Shown one piece after another: positions 1 through 9,267 of a DNA stretch of 64,000 bases (the stretch's first letter is position 1; each line of letters starts with the position of its first letter). Under the pieces are notes generated by a model, which was given only the letters and a program-made list of their open reading frames with translations, made no database searches and had not been told where the DNA came from. Source of the stretch: CAVTLG01 sp963735495 (GTDB taxonomy: Bacteria; Chloroflexota; Ktedonobacteria; Ktedonobacterales; Ktedonobacteraceae); the NCBI GenBank assembly GCA_963735495.1, contig CAVTLG010000009.1, positions 682,001-746,000 of the forward strand, given 5' to 3'. A program made the position numbers and the translations under genes.

Positions 1-28
1 ATTAAAATAAGTTTCTTTCTCTTGTTCC

Positions 29-116
29 GTAATTACTCAGGCCAGCAAGTAGGTGTGAGATCGCGTAGGGACAATCCCTTGCGGTTGTCCGGGTCGGGCT
101 GGACCTGAATAGTTAC
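29..116. repeat. MITE-like element, copy 1 (short form)
   Basis: An 88-bp segment bounded by inverted ends: GTAATTACTCAGGC at the left and ACCTGAATAGTTAC at the right. The same ends bound three other segments in this window (2342-3875, 31934-32137, 35229-35425). The core here carries GCGTAGGGACAATCCCTTGC, which is also found near one end of the 35229 copy, so this looks like an internally deleted copy. It lies just past the stop codon of the deaminase gene. There is no coding capacity. Confidence 0.7.
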
Positions 117-130
117 CTTGTTGCATCAAT

Positions 131-1421
131 TTAAAGAAAACATTGTCCGTCACCGCGATACGTGGTCACTTCGTCGACGATAGCGCCGTTGGAGACGAGT
201 GCAAGTCTATTGAAGCGTTCGCAGAGTTCACCAGCCTTGCTGTGACGGAGAAAAATCGGATCACCAGGGTTTAGTTGGATGGTCCCTGTATACTTAATCG
301 GTGTCTGTACCTCGCCTGCGGCCTCCAATGCATCGAGGTGAGCTCCGGCAGGGAGATAGGGCTGTGGCAGTTTATCTGGACCTGTAGCACCCGACGCAAT
401 ATAGCCGCCTCCCAGGCAGGTATAGAGATCTGGTGCTGGCCGTCGTACGATCTCGATGGCGAAGCCTGCGGCTGGTTGGTAGTGAAAATCCCGGTAATTG
501 TCGAACAGCGCTGGTGCGTAGAAACCAGAGCCAACAGTAATCTCTGTCACCGCAGGTTCCTCGCGCGTCGTAGCAATACTGCCTGTACCACCCCCGTTGA
601 CAAAGCGCAGTTCTGTGCCGCTCTCTTTCACGAGGTCAACAATGCTGGCGCGCCGTTCGGCTATGGTATGGACGGAGCGGCGTTTGAGCCACTGCACCAG
701 TGTATTGCGCGCGGCTTTATGTGGATAGTGATCGCAGACGCCGGCAATCTGTCCCTCGTAGCCCATAATGCCATCAAGCCAGACATACTGTGAACGTAAG
801 ATGCGCTCAAGGAGTGGACGCACCTGTTCAGGTGTCTGTAGCGGCGAACGCCAGGGACCGAAATGTAGACCTGGAAATTGTACTGACATATCGATATCGA
901 GGCAAAGTGGCAGGCGTACTCCATACCGCTCTGCTACGCGTTCGATTTGATCGATATGCGCGATGCTATCGATCATGAAGGTAATCTGCGCACCAGTAGC
1001 GGTGGCCTGGGCAACCGAGGCAATATCTTGCTCATGCCAGGTGGGATAGCCGATGAGCAGATCAGCGAAACCTTGTTGTGCGAGATACACTGCTTCCCGT
1101 GCGGTAAAGCATAGAATGCCTTGAAATGATGGAGATGCAGCCAGGATGCGCCGCATGATAGCACTACTCCTCAGCGATTTGGAGGCAATACGGATGCGTT
1201 TCCCTTGAACACGCTCTTGAAATCTCACGCATATTCTGATCCAGGAGGTCGAGATCAATGTAGGCAAATGGGAGCAGATGATCATGAAAGATCTGCTGAT
1301 AATAGGCATAGTCCCGTCGCACATCTGTATGTGAGGAGGTCGGCCCATGCTCTCTGTTAGCTGATGCCACTACTGATGTGTCTGTAGACTCTCTGTGTGT
1401 ATGTTGTTGCTGATTTTGCAT
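131..1421 (-). pseudogene. Amino acid deaminase/aldolase (alanine racemase-like PLP fold), interrupted by one frameshift
   Basis: This resembles the PLP-dependent amino acid deaminase / D-threonine aldolase-like family, which has an alanine-racemase-type barrel. The N-terminal part (from ATG at 1421) contains LPFAYIDLDLLDQNMREI and runs into a stop at 1164. The rest, starting with the likely PLP-lysine segment RIRIASKSLRS and ending YRGDGQCFL at 131, is in another frame. Deleting one T of the TT at 1217-1218 joins them as MREISERVQGKRIRIASKS and gives a continuous protein of about 429 aa, the length I would expect for the family. A start at 1348 inside the second frame would lack the N-terminal strand and is not the native start. 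The TetR gene just upstream on the same strand is a plausible regulator. The break may be a sequencing error or real inactivation; the downstream part is otherwise well preserved. Confidence 0.75.
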
Positions 1422-1524
1422 AGGTATGCGTTCCTTTATGCACGTGTGTCCAGTCGCTTGAGATTGCGCACTGGCTATACGCGTTGATTATAAGGCGCGG
1501 TATATTTTTATGAGAACGGCTGCT

Positions 1525-2145
1525 CTATATTCCATGGGAGATAGGTCGCTCTCCCTCCGCTAATGCGATGGCCGCACTAACGAAGATTTCAAGGTCACGC
1601 TGTGCGCGTGTACTATCGTGGTCGCTAATAAATTGGAGAATCAGACCGTCCAGGCCACCAACGATGAAGCGGGCCAGTTCGGCAAATGAGATGGCGCATG
1701 TACGGGATGAAGCGGCATAGGCCTCCTGGAATAGTGTTTCGACGATAGCGCAATAGCCGTCATACTGTTGTTTTGCTAACCACGCAGAGTCGGGATTGCG
1801 CAACGCATAGAGCGTAAGTTCGTATTGGATGACCTGGAGTTCAGGATTTGTCTCCACATGTGCCCAGAAGGCTCGGATGCTTTCGGCGATGGCTTGCGGT
1901 AGATGACTATTGGTGGACATGGCGGCATGTACGATGTCCCTGGTAATCTGCATCATCTCCTGGAGCACTGCGAACAAAAGATCGTCCTTGCTACCGAAAT
2001 AATAGCGCAGCATGGCCTGATTGACACCAGCTTCTGTGGCAATTTTACGTGTGGTTGTCGCGGCGATGCCATCGCGCGCAAGCACGTGTAGTGCGGCCTC
2101 AAGAATTTTGGTACGCTGTTCGCTACCTGTATCTGTTCTAAACAT
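1525..2145 (-). CDS. TetR/AcrR family transcriptional regulator
   Basis: A 206-aa repressor. The N-terminal helix-turn-helix (about residues 10-55) includes TRKIATEAGVNQAMLRYYFG, the usual TetR recognition-helix pattern ending in YYFGSKDDL. The C-terminal two-thirds is the variable ligand-binding helical domain. I chose ATG 2145 because AGGAG lies five bases upstream; an in-frame start at 2193 has no such site. The gene lies about 100 bp upstream of the deaminase and is transcribed in the same direction, so it may control itself and that gene. The ligand is unknown. Confidence 0.85.
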   Translation of the reverse strand: MFRTDTGSEQRTKILEAALHVLARDGIAATTTRKIATEAGVNQAMLRYYFGSKDDLLFAVLQEMMQITRDIVHAAMSTNSHLPQAIAESIRAFWAHVETNPELQVIQYELTLYALRNPDSAWLAKQQYDGYCAIVETLFQEAYAASSRTCAISFAELARFIVGGLDGLILQFISDHDSTRAQRDLEIFVSAAIALAEGERPISHGI

Positions 2146-2410
2146 GATTGCTCCTTGCCGAAAGGATGCCTGAAACGAACCTGTCATCAGCAATGCTTCT
2201 ATGCCGCTAAAGCACTTTCTGCATGGGCGCGAGAAAGTTATTCAACCGATTGAATAAAGAATACTCTGTCTCTACCTGGCTGTCAAGTGGATGAGTTGAT
2301 ACTCTCCTGCATGAATGACGGGGGCTTTCTGGGCCGTTGCGGTAACTATTCAGGTCAGCAAGGGATTGTCCAGGGTATGCTGAAACCTGGAGCGGGCCGC
2401 CGCCAGGGAC

Positions 2411-3765
2411 CTCTTCTCCCCGACAGAAATTGTGTTCTACATTCATAAAAAGATCAAGTCCGGTAAATAGAGAAATACAGGCGTTGGTTTCGATGCGAAA
2501 AGGGCAAGCAATTGGCCAGTTGCGCCTTGATGCGGCTCAGGTTTTTGGGACACCAATCGCGATTGGCCTTCTTGAGAATCGCGGTGAGCCACAAGCGGCC
2601 AATGCGAAACAGCCCTTTATCGCGTCGATCTTTCCGATCAACTTGCTCTCGATGCCCGTGATGGATGCAGCTACTTCCCAAATGGGTTATCCACCAAAGA
2701 GCGATAAACACAGCCAAAAGCCAGCGATTGAGATGATCTCGATTGGTAAATCGGCTGCATTCGATCATACACCCTCGGCTCTTTTGATCTTGAAAGGTTG
2801 CTTCCACTCTCATACGCACTGCATACTCTCTCACTCGTTGGCGCGATGCTTTCCGGTCAGATATCAAAAACCAGGCTTCTTCGTATCCAGGTTCCCAGCA
2901 CGCACTCAGCCATGTTTCCAGTTGATGCTCTTGCCACAGTAAAACCTTCCCATACCACTGATCTCCTTCTTTTTTTACTACATACTTCCCTTGCTCCCAA
3001 TTTCGATAAAAATGACGAAAGGTTCGTCGAAACCACGCTTCATTTTTGAGACGGAGCAGGTAATGCCACTTCTGCTTCTGACACAACTTGATCAAGTTCA
3101 AGCAAGTGAGTCCGCGATCGGCTAACAATGTGCAGTCCATACATTTCAGATAGGATGTAACCTGATCAAAGAGTCGCTGAACAATATCCCATTGTTTCTC
3201 ATCCCAATTCTCTTGCTGTGGCATGATCTGCCACGCTATTGGTAATACCCGTGATTGTACGAGTATCCCGAGATACACAATCGTTGCTTCCTGGGTATAT
3301 GGGGTCATATCCAATATTAACGTCACCCGCTTGTTTTCCCAAAATGGGAGGATATTCTGAAGAAATTCCTTCCAACACGCTTCCACTTCAATTCTATCAT
3401 TTGCGACAAATCTCTGCAATCGTCGCTCATGACTCACCATTTTAGTTTCGCTGCTCAAATGCTCCCACACTGTTTCTGCTACTCGCTGCATGACCGCATT
3501 GCCTGACTGGATAATTCCTTGAACAGCGAACGCTAATGCTTCTTGTTGATACGGGTGTAAATGGGAAAATAGCTCCTTGACTTGTTGGCTCCATTGGTCT
3601 AATAATACGTCGAATGCATTCATGGTCGTCCTTCTGGTTGGTTTTTTTGTTCTTCCAGATGCGACGATCTTTTTTGGGTTGCTCGCGGTTTCTCTTCGTT
3701 TTTCCCTCTTCTACCGCTTTTTCATACCCCTTTCTTCCTAGAACACAATTTCTGTCGGGGAGAGA
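2411..3765 (-). mobile_element. IS4-like insertion sequence, 1355 bp, with 12-bp target duplication
   Basis: Perfect 25-bp terminal inverted repeats lie at 2415-2439 and 3739-3763 (core CCCCGACAGAAATTGTGTTC). The direct repeat GCCGCCAGGGAC occurs at 2399-2410 and again at 3766-3777 and is the likely target-site duplication. The uninterrupted MITE at 35229-35425 has this motif once, followed by GCGAAGACC, which supports the reading. One transposase gene fills the element. Ends and gene both look intact, so it may still be active. Confidence 0.88.
2454..3623 (-). CDS. IS4-family DDE transposase
   Basis: A 389-aa transposase, complete and in frame. The expected acidic triad is visible: Asp in VTLILDMTPYT (about residue 104), Asp in TLLADRGLT, and Glu in RVEATFQDQKSRG followed by basic residues, as in the YREK-type motif of the IS4 superfamily. 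The start is the ATG at 3623 with AAGGA a few bases upstream. The gene lies inside 25-bp inverted repeats and is the only gene of the element. It would catalyse cut-and-paste transposition of its own ends. Confidence 0.9.
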   Translation of the reverse strand: MNAFDVLLDQWSQQVKELFSHLHPYQQEALAFAVQGIIQSGNAVMQRVAETVWEHLSSETKMVSHERRLQRFVANDRIEVEACWKEFLQNILPFWENKRVTLILDMTPYTQEATIVYLGILVQSRVLPIAWQIMPQQENWDEKQWDIVQRLFDQVTSYLKCMDCTLLADRGLTCLNLIKLCQKQKWHYLLRLKNEAWFRRTFRHFYRNWEQGKYVVKKEGDQWYGKVLLWQEHQLETWLSACWEPGYEEAWFLISDRKASRQRVREYAVRMRVEATFQDQKSRGCMIECSRFTNRDHLNRWLLAVFIALWWITHLGSSCIHHGHREQVDRKDRRDKGLFRIGRLWLTAILKKANRDWCPKNLSRIKAQLANCLPFSHRNQRLYFSIYRT

Positions 3766-3929
3766 GCCGCCAGGGACGCCAAGACCTTTTTTCTGCGCCC
3801 CACACCGTAGATCGGCCACCAAAAAAGGTCTTTGCTCGGCCCCTACGCGAGGTTACGCCGTACCTGAATAGTTACTTCCTTATATGGACCGCCAGGGGAT
3901 TGAAATGAAATGAACTGAACGAAACGAAA

Positions 3930-4280
3930 CTAGCGAGTTTGCTGGCGTTTTAGCAAGCGCTCGACAAACGCAACTGCTTCGCCAGGCTCTGGCAGATCGT
4001 CCTGGCTGCCACTCCTGAACCATTTCCACCATGTAGGTCGTGATAGCCCGGCCTGTTTTTTCTGCTGTCTCTGGGAAGATGCGGGTGAGACACTCTCTTC
4101 GTAGCAGCGAGAACAGAGCAGACGGCGTCCTGCATGCATCATTGTGCCCATTCCGCTCACTGGTCTGCTCACCACCTGTACCAGGTGCTGTTCACAACTC
4201 CCGGCTCCGCAGCGCTGGCAAACACCCAGAGCGGGACTAAATGAGCTTTGCGTTTCGAGCCAGCAGTGATAACAATTCAT
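3930..4280 (-). CDS. Small zinc-ribbon protein, DUF2180-like
   Basis: A 116-aa protein beginning MNCYHCWLE. Paired cysteines CYHC, CQRCGAGSC and CSRC suggest bound zinc, with a histidine (EQHL) between them. This arrangement recalls DUF2180-type proteins, whose role is not established. The frame stays open upstream to 4589, but ATG 4280 follows an AAGGAAAAG site and starts at the first conserved Cys pair. The C-terminal half is basic and Trp-rich (PTWWKWFRSGS). No partner gene is evident. Confidence 0.65.
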   Translation of the reverse strand: MNCYHCWLETQSSFSPALGVCQRCGAGSCEQHLVQVVSRPVSGMGTMMHAGRRLLCSRCYEESVSPASSQRQQKKQAGLSRPTWWKWFRSGSQDDLPEPGEAVAFVERLLKRQQTR

Positions 4281-4358
4281 AATGCTCTTTTCCTTCGTGA
4301 AGCGGTTCTTACTACCAGTTATGCCCAGGAAGAAAAGCGAACTGAGGATACAAAAAAG

Positions 4359-4399
4359 CTCCTGATCGCGCATCTGGGCGTCATCAGGAGCCATTAGCT
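4359..4399. promoter_or_regulatory. Inverted repeat, possible hairpin
   Basis: GCTCCTGAT (4359-4367) is matched by ATCAGGAGC (4391-4399), a perfect 9-bp stem with a 23-base loop. It lies upstream of the DUF2180-like gene, in the 340-bp space shared with the divergent small gene at 4622. It could be a leader structure or an operator. The role is not known. Confidence 0.4.
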
Positions 4400-4475
4400 G
4401 CGATGCGGTTTCGTCCAAGCGAAGCCTCGACGCGGTGAGCTCCATCACCGTTTTTTTTTCTACTATCTCTACTGT

Positions 4476-4529
4476 ACCATAGAAAGCAGGGCTGTCGCCA
4501 GTGCTGGCAGCAGCCCTGCTTTCTATGGT
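4476..4529. promoter_or_regulatory. Perfect 19-bp inverted repeat between divergent genes
   Basis: ACCATAGAAAGCAGGGCTG (4476-4494) is exactly complementary to 4511-4529, with a 16-base loop. It lies between divergently transcribed genes (3930-4280 and 4622-4873), so it is not an ordinary end-of-gene terminator. Neither side is followed by a proper U-run. It could block read-through in both directions, form an RNA structure, or be a relic of a small inserted element. Confidence 0.5.
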
Positions 4530-4565
4530 GCCATGAATCCTGTGGCAGGATTTATGGATATACGT

Positions 4566-4605
4566 TATAATACATACAATATAGGTCACGTTTTACATGT
4601 AAAAC
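4566..4605 (+). promoter_or_regulatory. Promoter -10 box and palindromic operator candidate
   Basis: A consensus TATAAT lies at 4566-4571 with a poor -35. The perfect 16-bp palindrome GTTTTACATGTAAAAC (4590-4605) follows, between the -10 box and the AAGGAGG ribosome site of the gene starting at 4622. A palindrome in the initial transcribed region is a typical repressor position. The regulator is unknown. Confidence 0.5.
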
Positions 4606-4621
4606 AAGGAGGTAGCGAACC

Positions 4622-4873
4622 GTGATCCACAATATGAACTTGTTGCCCGAAGGCTTCAGAGACTCTCTCCAGCAGATTCTGCCCCTGGACTTCCACTTTC
4701 CCACTTTCGGTATTCGTTCTGCCAGTGGCGAGCAGTGGACCAGTGTCGGCTACACGCTTGATCAGGAGTATGCTCTGCTCATTGCCAGGGCTGTCCATCG
4801 GGATACGGGGTGTATCCTGGAAGTGTGGCTCCTTGATGCCCGTCCGCAACGGCTTCACCGTATCCCGCAATGA
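4622..4873 (+). CDS. Small hypothetical protein
   Basis: An 83-aa protein that I do not recognise. The start is GTG 4622, chosen because a near-perfect AAGGAGGT lies eight bases upstream and the frame begins there. The sequence is soluble-looking and moderately charged (e.g. DQEYALLIARAVHRDTGCIL). The strong ribosome site, the upstream -10 box and the palindrome support a real, regulated gene over the overlapping open frame on the other strand. No function can be given. Confidence 0.55.
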   Translation: MIHNMNLLPEGFRDSLQQILPLDFHFPTFGIRSASGEQWTSVGYTLDQEYALLIARAVHRDTGCILEVWLLDARPQRLHRIPQ

Positions 4874-5097
4874 CCAGTGCCGGGTTTGTCACTGACCTGT
4901 TCCCCTGAGGGCGAAGTGACACGGTTTGTTCGCCATGTCGGTCCATCCAATTGGGGCATTTGACACGTGTGTATATCCCTTTCACCAGCTATAATGCTGC
5001 TATAAGCAAAGTGTAGAAGTTTTTATCGAGACACTTTTAGAAATTGATGCTTATTAGGACTGTGATAGATAAAAACAGGTGAAAAGGGTGTTGTGAA

Positions 5098-8000
5098 ATG
5101 GTCTCAATGTCAGAACCACGCTGTAATTGCTGTGGTATGCCCGCTCATCCTGAAATGGGCGCGGACTGCCAGCACTGTGGTTATCCCATTCATAGTGCTA
5201 AGGAAGCGACATTTCTCGCGGAGTCTCTTAGCAATTTGCGACGAGTTGCCAGGTACGGTGGGGCAAATACCACGGTGACGCAGCTTATCGACCGCTATCA
5301 GCAACGACTGAGTTACATACGTCAACAAGATCGACAAATAAACCTCTCGCCAGTTCCTGACGGATCAACTCTTCCTGAGCCAGGTCCGCCGATGGGTATG
5401 CCTCCGTCATCTGTCGCCATGCCTGTAGACGTTGCATCCGTCCAAACGTCGTCTCTGACGCAGCCGGAACCTTTATTGGCGAATGTGGGCATGCCGATGG
5501 ATGTGGTGGTGAATACTGCGCAGACACAACACGCACCTGCGCGTATGTTTTCGCTGAAATCATTTTTTGCGGACCAGACTATCAATGTCGTGGCTTCATT
5601 GGGAGCCTTTCTGATCCTGGTGGGTTCTGTCAGCTTTATTGCGACCAGTACAGATAACTTGCTCTCATTTATCGTGGTATTACTTGTGCATGCTCTTTTC
5701 GGTATTATTGGAGCTTTTTCTTATCGGTTACGCAGTCTGCGTATCGTGTCGGTAATCTATACGGCGATCTTTGCTCTCCAGGTGCCACTGGTGGGCTTCG
5801 CGGGCTACAGGTTTGTATCAGGGAACTTGATCCAGCTATCTGCGCCAACACTCATCGCCATAGCGGCAGGCTATGCGGCACTGGTCTATGCGGCGTTGGC
5901 CGTCTATCAAAAATTTGCCCCCTTCGCATACCTGGCGGTAGTGGCACTGGTGCTGGCGGATCTGGCGGTAGCTTTTGCCTATAACCTGAGTATCTGGTGG
6001 TGGCCCTGTATGCTCATGTTGTTGGCGTTGCCAGCGCTCGTGGCTATCGTGCCTACCACACCATCCTGGAGTCCATTTCGTGGAAGTAGAACGATATTGC
6101 GCGAGCCTGTACGCACTTTGATGTTCATCTGTGTCGCCACCTGCGTGGTAGGTATCGCTGGTACTTTGCTCTACTCGCTGAGCAAAGATATGAACGTATT
6201 GGGTCAGTCAGTAGCCTTCGGCCATTTCTCGCAGGTGCGTTTTGCGCTTGTGAGCATGACGGCGCTTTTGTTAGCCTGGACCTGCTTATTCACGTGGCTC
6301 GTACGGGATACGCCGTGGATGCGCGCCATCCCCTATCTGTTCCTGGCGTGTGTCTTAGCGCTACTCTATGCTTTTGTCTTGAGCGTGACCTGGTATATCG
6401 TCGCTTTGACTGTGGTGGCGTTGCTTTATGAAGTCATCAACCGTATTGTGCTACGCAGGTTGCCACAACTGAATGCTATGGGGTCACACCTGGAGGGATT
6501 GGCGTTGCTGCTTGTTGGCATCATGCCGTTGATCGTGGACCCATGGCTACCGCTGCAAAGCCTGTCGAGAGCATCTAAAACAGCAGCGTTTGTTCCTCTG
6601 CAGCCTACTGGTGAAACCATTATCGGGATGGTCATGCTTGTGGTAGGATGCATGCTTACATTGAGTAGCGTGCTGATGCATTGTGGATGGCGAAAAAAAA
6701 CCGAACTGCGCACTGCATCCTGGGGCTGGCTGCTTCTGCTGAGTGGTTTTGTGCTGAACTGGCTGTATGGCATGGCTGTACTCCTGGCTAGCACGGCTGC
6801 TAGCGGACCACTGTGGGGTATGCTTGTCTTCACGTTGCTCCTGGTGGCTGCGGCGTTTCTGCTGCGTCGCTTTACAAGTAATGTATGGGCGCAGCCGCTG
6901 GAGGTATTACAGCTATACGCGGCGGCGCAAACGCTGTTACTGAGTCTGAGTGATACACGTCGTACGCTCGCTTTACTGCTCTGTTTTGCCATCCTTGCCT
7001 ATGCCATTGTGCTCTATCAGCGTCGTGACAAGTGGCTCTTCCTGTCGGGGTTGTTCGCGTTGCTGGCATGGCCGTTGCTCTTGTCTCATACGCGTGTATT
7101 GTTGATAGCGAGCTGGCTGCTCCCATTTGCCGCTGCGCTGGTTGTCTTGCTTGTGACGCGCCAACGAAATATACTTGCTGCACATACTCCTGTCCTGCCG
7201 CATCGCCATACAATCTACTGGGAGTGGCCCTTGCTGCTCTGTGGACTGTTCTATGGGACAACAAGCGCTGTCTATGATGCGAATGTATCTATAAGTACAT
7301 TACAGGCGTGGCTTGGCATACCATTTCCTGCGACACTGGAACTGCTGGTATTGTCTCTTGTGTGGTATGCCTCGGCTGTGCTGGCACGCCGTAAGCCGTG
7401 GCTGGTGATTGTCGTTGGCTATGCTATTGCTGCGCTGCTTTTCCCGACCAATACTTTCTTTACGCTCGCTCTATGCGCGCCATTGCTGGCCCTGCTGGCT
7501 CTGGGTATCAGTCGGCTGGTCGGTCGAGATTGGGCTATTCCTCCCTATAGTCTTGCCCTGTTTGCCGCACTGATGATGGGAAATGCCGGTTATCAGCAGG
7601 GACAGGTATCTGCGCTGATATGGGTGCTGCTGCTTTTCGCCGTACTCATTTACGTGATCGGAGTGGTGGAGCGTGAGCCATGGTATAAGCGGCTATTGGT
7701 GTGGTCCGCAGTCATCTTTGCCTCGTGGTCAGCGGGTGCTGCTGTCGGAGTACAGGGAAAGTTTTACTATCCGCTACTTATTGTGTTATTCGCAGCTGCA
7801 ATTGGCATTACTCTGAGCTGTTTAAGGTTCGTTATCCCGTCATTGAACGACAACGCATGGCGGAAAAAACTCTTCCAGTATGCACTGCCTTGCTATGCGA
7901 CTGCCCTGCTGGTGGCGGTGATAACAGGGATAGGTGGTACATGGAAGATCATCAATAGTCCATTTCTGGCGGCTGTTCCCGTTGCATTGCTGGTCTATGC

Positions 8001-9267
8001 GCTTGTTGCGTATGGCATCTTATGTGTTGAACGCAGACCTGGCTGGTTGTGGATAGTGGCAATCTTTGCACTGTGGAGTGCCTGTTTGTTGCCTCAGACG
8101 ATTGCTTGCGGGTCGGTGCAGACCAATTGTGGCGCACTGATACAAACGACCAGCAATTACCTGGTAGGACTGGTGTTGCTGAGTGTTCTGTTAGGGTTAC
8201 TTGCTGGACGCTTTGCTGCGCGTAAGACGAGCGCTGCGGCTAGCGGGCTAGCGGCCCTGTTTCGCTGGAGCTGGCCCTGGTATCTGACAACGCTCGTTGC
8301 TATGGTTGAGTGGGATGTGTGGTCCGGTCCGCTGTTGCCGAGGAGCGTTTTACTGCTTATCCTCTGTGCATTTATCGGGCTCTCTCTCGTCGTTCTGCTG
8401 GTGGAACGTGTTCCTGAGATCTTACTGGTGACAACTGCTCTGGCGGCCTGGACCATCCCCCAGACTGCATGGCCTTTATGGCAGCAGATGAGCGCCTATA
8501 CGCTACTCTGTACGTTGCTTTTCGCCTCACAATTTGTCTGGCGCATACTGCCTCCAGTCTCGCGGATAGTTTCACCTGCGGGTTTCCACGCCTTTCTGGG
8601 ACTGGGCGGACATCTGCTGGTTGTACTGACACTCATCGTGCAAGAGAACTTTTTCAGTACTACCGCCGGTTCGCTGACGCATGTGGGGGCGGCCTCGCTT
8701 GGCGTACTGGCTGTGCTGCTCTGCTGGTATGGATGGTTGCAGACGGAGAAGGCTGCGCAACGGTATTGTTATTATGGTGCCGGACTATTGCTCGCTCTGG
8801 TTGTGCCGTGGGAACTTGACGCATTCCACCAGACTGAACTTGCCTTGTTGACGCTGACACCTGCGACCTACCTGATCGTGATCGCACCATTTCTGTCTCA
8901 TGATAGTGTTGTGCCGCAGCAGCATCGCCTGGGACAGCTCTGTGCAATTGGAGGAGCATGCCTGTTGTTGTTGCCAACGCTCTGGTCGAGTTTTAGTGAG
9001 CAGAACCTGCAACTTACGCTGACGCTTATTCTAGCGGGTGAGTCGCTGCTATTATTGCTTATCGGTACTGGAACACGCGTGCGCTTCTTTGTGTTGAGTG
9101 GTGCGGGATTGATCGTCATCAGCGCCATCCACATCATCTTCCTGCCATCTCTGGGTATACCGCCGTTCTTAGCGCTGATCCTCGTGGGAGTTCTGCTGCT
9201 GGCACTTGCTACTCTATTGATACTTGTGCGCTCCCGTTTAGCATCGTTATGGATTGAGCTGGAATAA
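5098..9267 (+). CDS. Giant polytopic membrane protein with N-terminal zinc ribbon
   Basis: A protein of 1389 aa. Residues 9-27 carry CxxC...CxxC (Cys9, 12, 24, 27), a zinc ribbon. Residues 28-80 look helical, and about 80-160 are a Pro/Ser/Thr-rich linker. From about residue 163 to the end there is one hydrophobic segment after another, more than thirty candidate membrane helices, many flanked by Arg/Lys or Trp. The plan resembles large DUF2157/DUF2339-type or SCO7613-like membrane proteins; this is an analogy, not an assignment. No enzymatic motif is visible. ATG 5098 and ATG 5107 are both possible starts; the upstream AAGGG site is weak. It is flanked by 200-400 bp gaps, so it is probably a single-gene unit. 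Confidence 0.8.
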   Translation: MVSMSEPRCNCCGMPAHPEMGADCQHCGYPIHSAKEATFLAESLSNLRRVARYGGANTTVTQLIDRYQQRLSYIRQQDRQINLSPVPDGSTLPEPGPPMGMPPSSVAMPVDVASVQTSSLTQPEPLLANVGMPMDVVVNTAQTQHAPARMFSLKSFFADQTINVVASLGAFLILVGSVSFIATSTDNLLSFIVVLLVHALFGIIGAFSYRLRSLRIVSVIYTAIFALQVPLVGFAGYRFVSGNLIQLSAPTLIAIAAGYAALVYAALAVYQKFAPFAYLAVVALVLADLAVAFAYNLSIWWWPCMLMLLALPALVAIVPTTPSWSPFRGSRTILREPVRTLMFICVATCVVGIAGTLLYSLSKDMNVLGQSVAFGHFSQVRFALVSMTALLLAWTCLFTWLVRDTPWMRAIPYLFLACVLALLYAFVLSVTWYIVALTVVALLYEVINRIVLRRLPQLNAMGSHLEGLALLLVGIMPLIVDPWLPLQSLSRASKTAAFVPLQPTGETIIGMVMLVVGCMLTLSSVLMHCGWRKKTELRTASWGWLLLLSGFVLNWLYGMAVLLASTAASGPLWGMLVFTLLLVAAAFLLRRFTSNVWAQPLEVLQLYAAAQTLLLSLSDTRRTLALLLCFAILAYAIVLYQRRDKWLFLSGLFALLAWPLLLSHTRVLLIASWLLPFAAALVVLLVTRQRNILAAHTPVLPHRHTIYWEWPLLLCGLFYGTTSAVYDANVSISTLQAWLGIPFPATLELLVLSLVWYASAVLARRKPWLVIVVGYAIAALLFPTNTFFTLALCAPLLALLALGISRLVGRDWAIPPYSLALFAALMMGNAGYQQGQVSALIWVLLLFAVLIYVIGVVEREPWYKRLLVWSAVIFASWSAGAAVGVQGKFYYPLLIVLFAAAIGITLSCLRFVIPSLNDNAWRKKLFQYALPCYATALLVAVITGIGGTWKIINSPFLAAVPVALLVYALVAYGILCVERRPGWLWIVAIFALWSACLLPQTIACGSVQTNCGALIQTTSNYLVGLVLLSVLLGLLAGRFAARKTSAAASGLAALFRWSWPWYLTTLVAMVEWDVWSGPLLPRSVLLLILCAFIGLSLVVLLVERVPEILLVTTALAAWTIPQTAWPLWQQMSAYTLLCTLLFASQFVWRILPPVSRIVSPAGFHAFLGLGGHLLVVLTLIVQENFFSTTAGSLTHVGAASLGVLAVLLCWYGWLQTEKAAQRYCYYGAGLLLALVVPWELDAFHQTELALLTLTPATYLIVIAPFLSHDSVVPQQHRLGQLCAIGGACLLLLPTLWSSFSEQNLQLTLTLILAGESLLLLLIGTGTRVRFFVLSGAGLIVISAIHIIFLPSLGIPPFLALILVGVLLLALATLLILVRSRLASLWIELE

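Larger units (their letters stand above)
2342..3875. repeat. MITE-like element, copy 2, interrupted by an IS4-like element
   Basis: The left end is GTAACTATTCAGGT at 2342-2355 and the right end is ACCTGAATAGTTAC at 3862-3875, a perfect inverted pair. Removing the insertion sequence (2411-3765) and one 12-bp target duplication leaves about 167 bp. That core has the same order of motifs as the uninterrupted copy at 35229-35425: GGGCCGCCGCCAGGGACG, then an AAGACC block, then GCTCGGCCCCTACGCGAG. The copy was therefore present before the insertion sequence arrived. Confidence 0.8.

Noticed and set aside
4586..4870. 94-codon open frame on the minus strand opposite the 83-aa gene
   Set aside because: The plus-strand frame has a near-perfect AAGGAGGT and an upstream -10 box; the minus-strand frame has neither.
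4960..4995. TTGACA and TATAAT boxes upstream of the giant membrane protein
   Set aside because: The spacer is 24 bases, too long for a normal sigma-70 promoter.
6426..6992. 188-codon minus-strand frame inside the giant membrane protein
   Set aside because: Composition is Ser/Arg-rich, as expected from the reverse of hydrophobic codons; no start signal.
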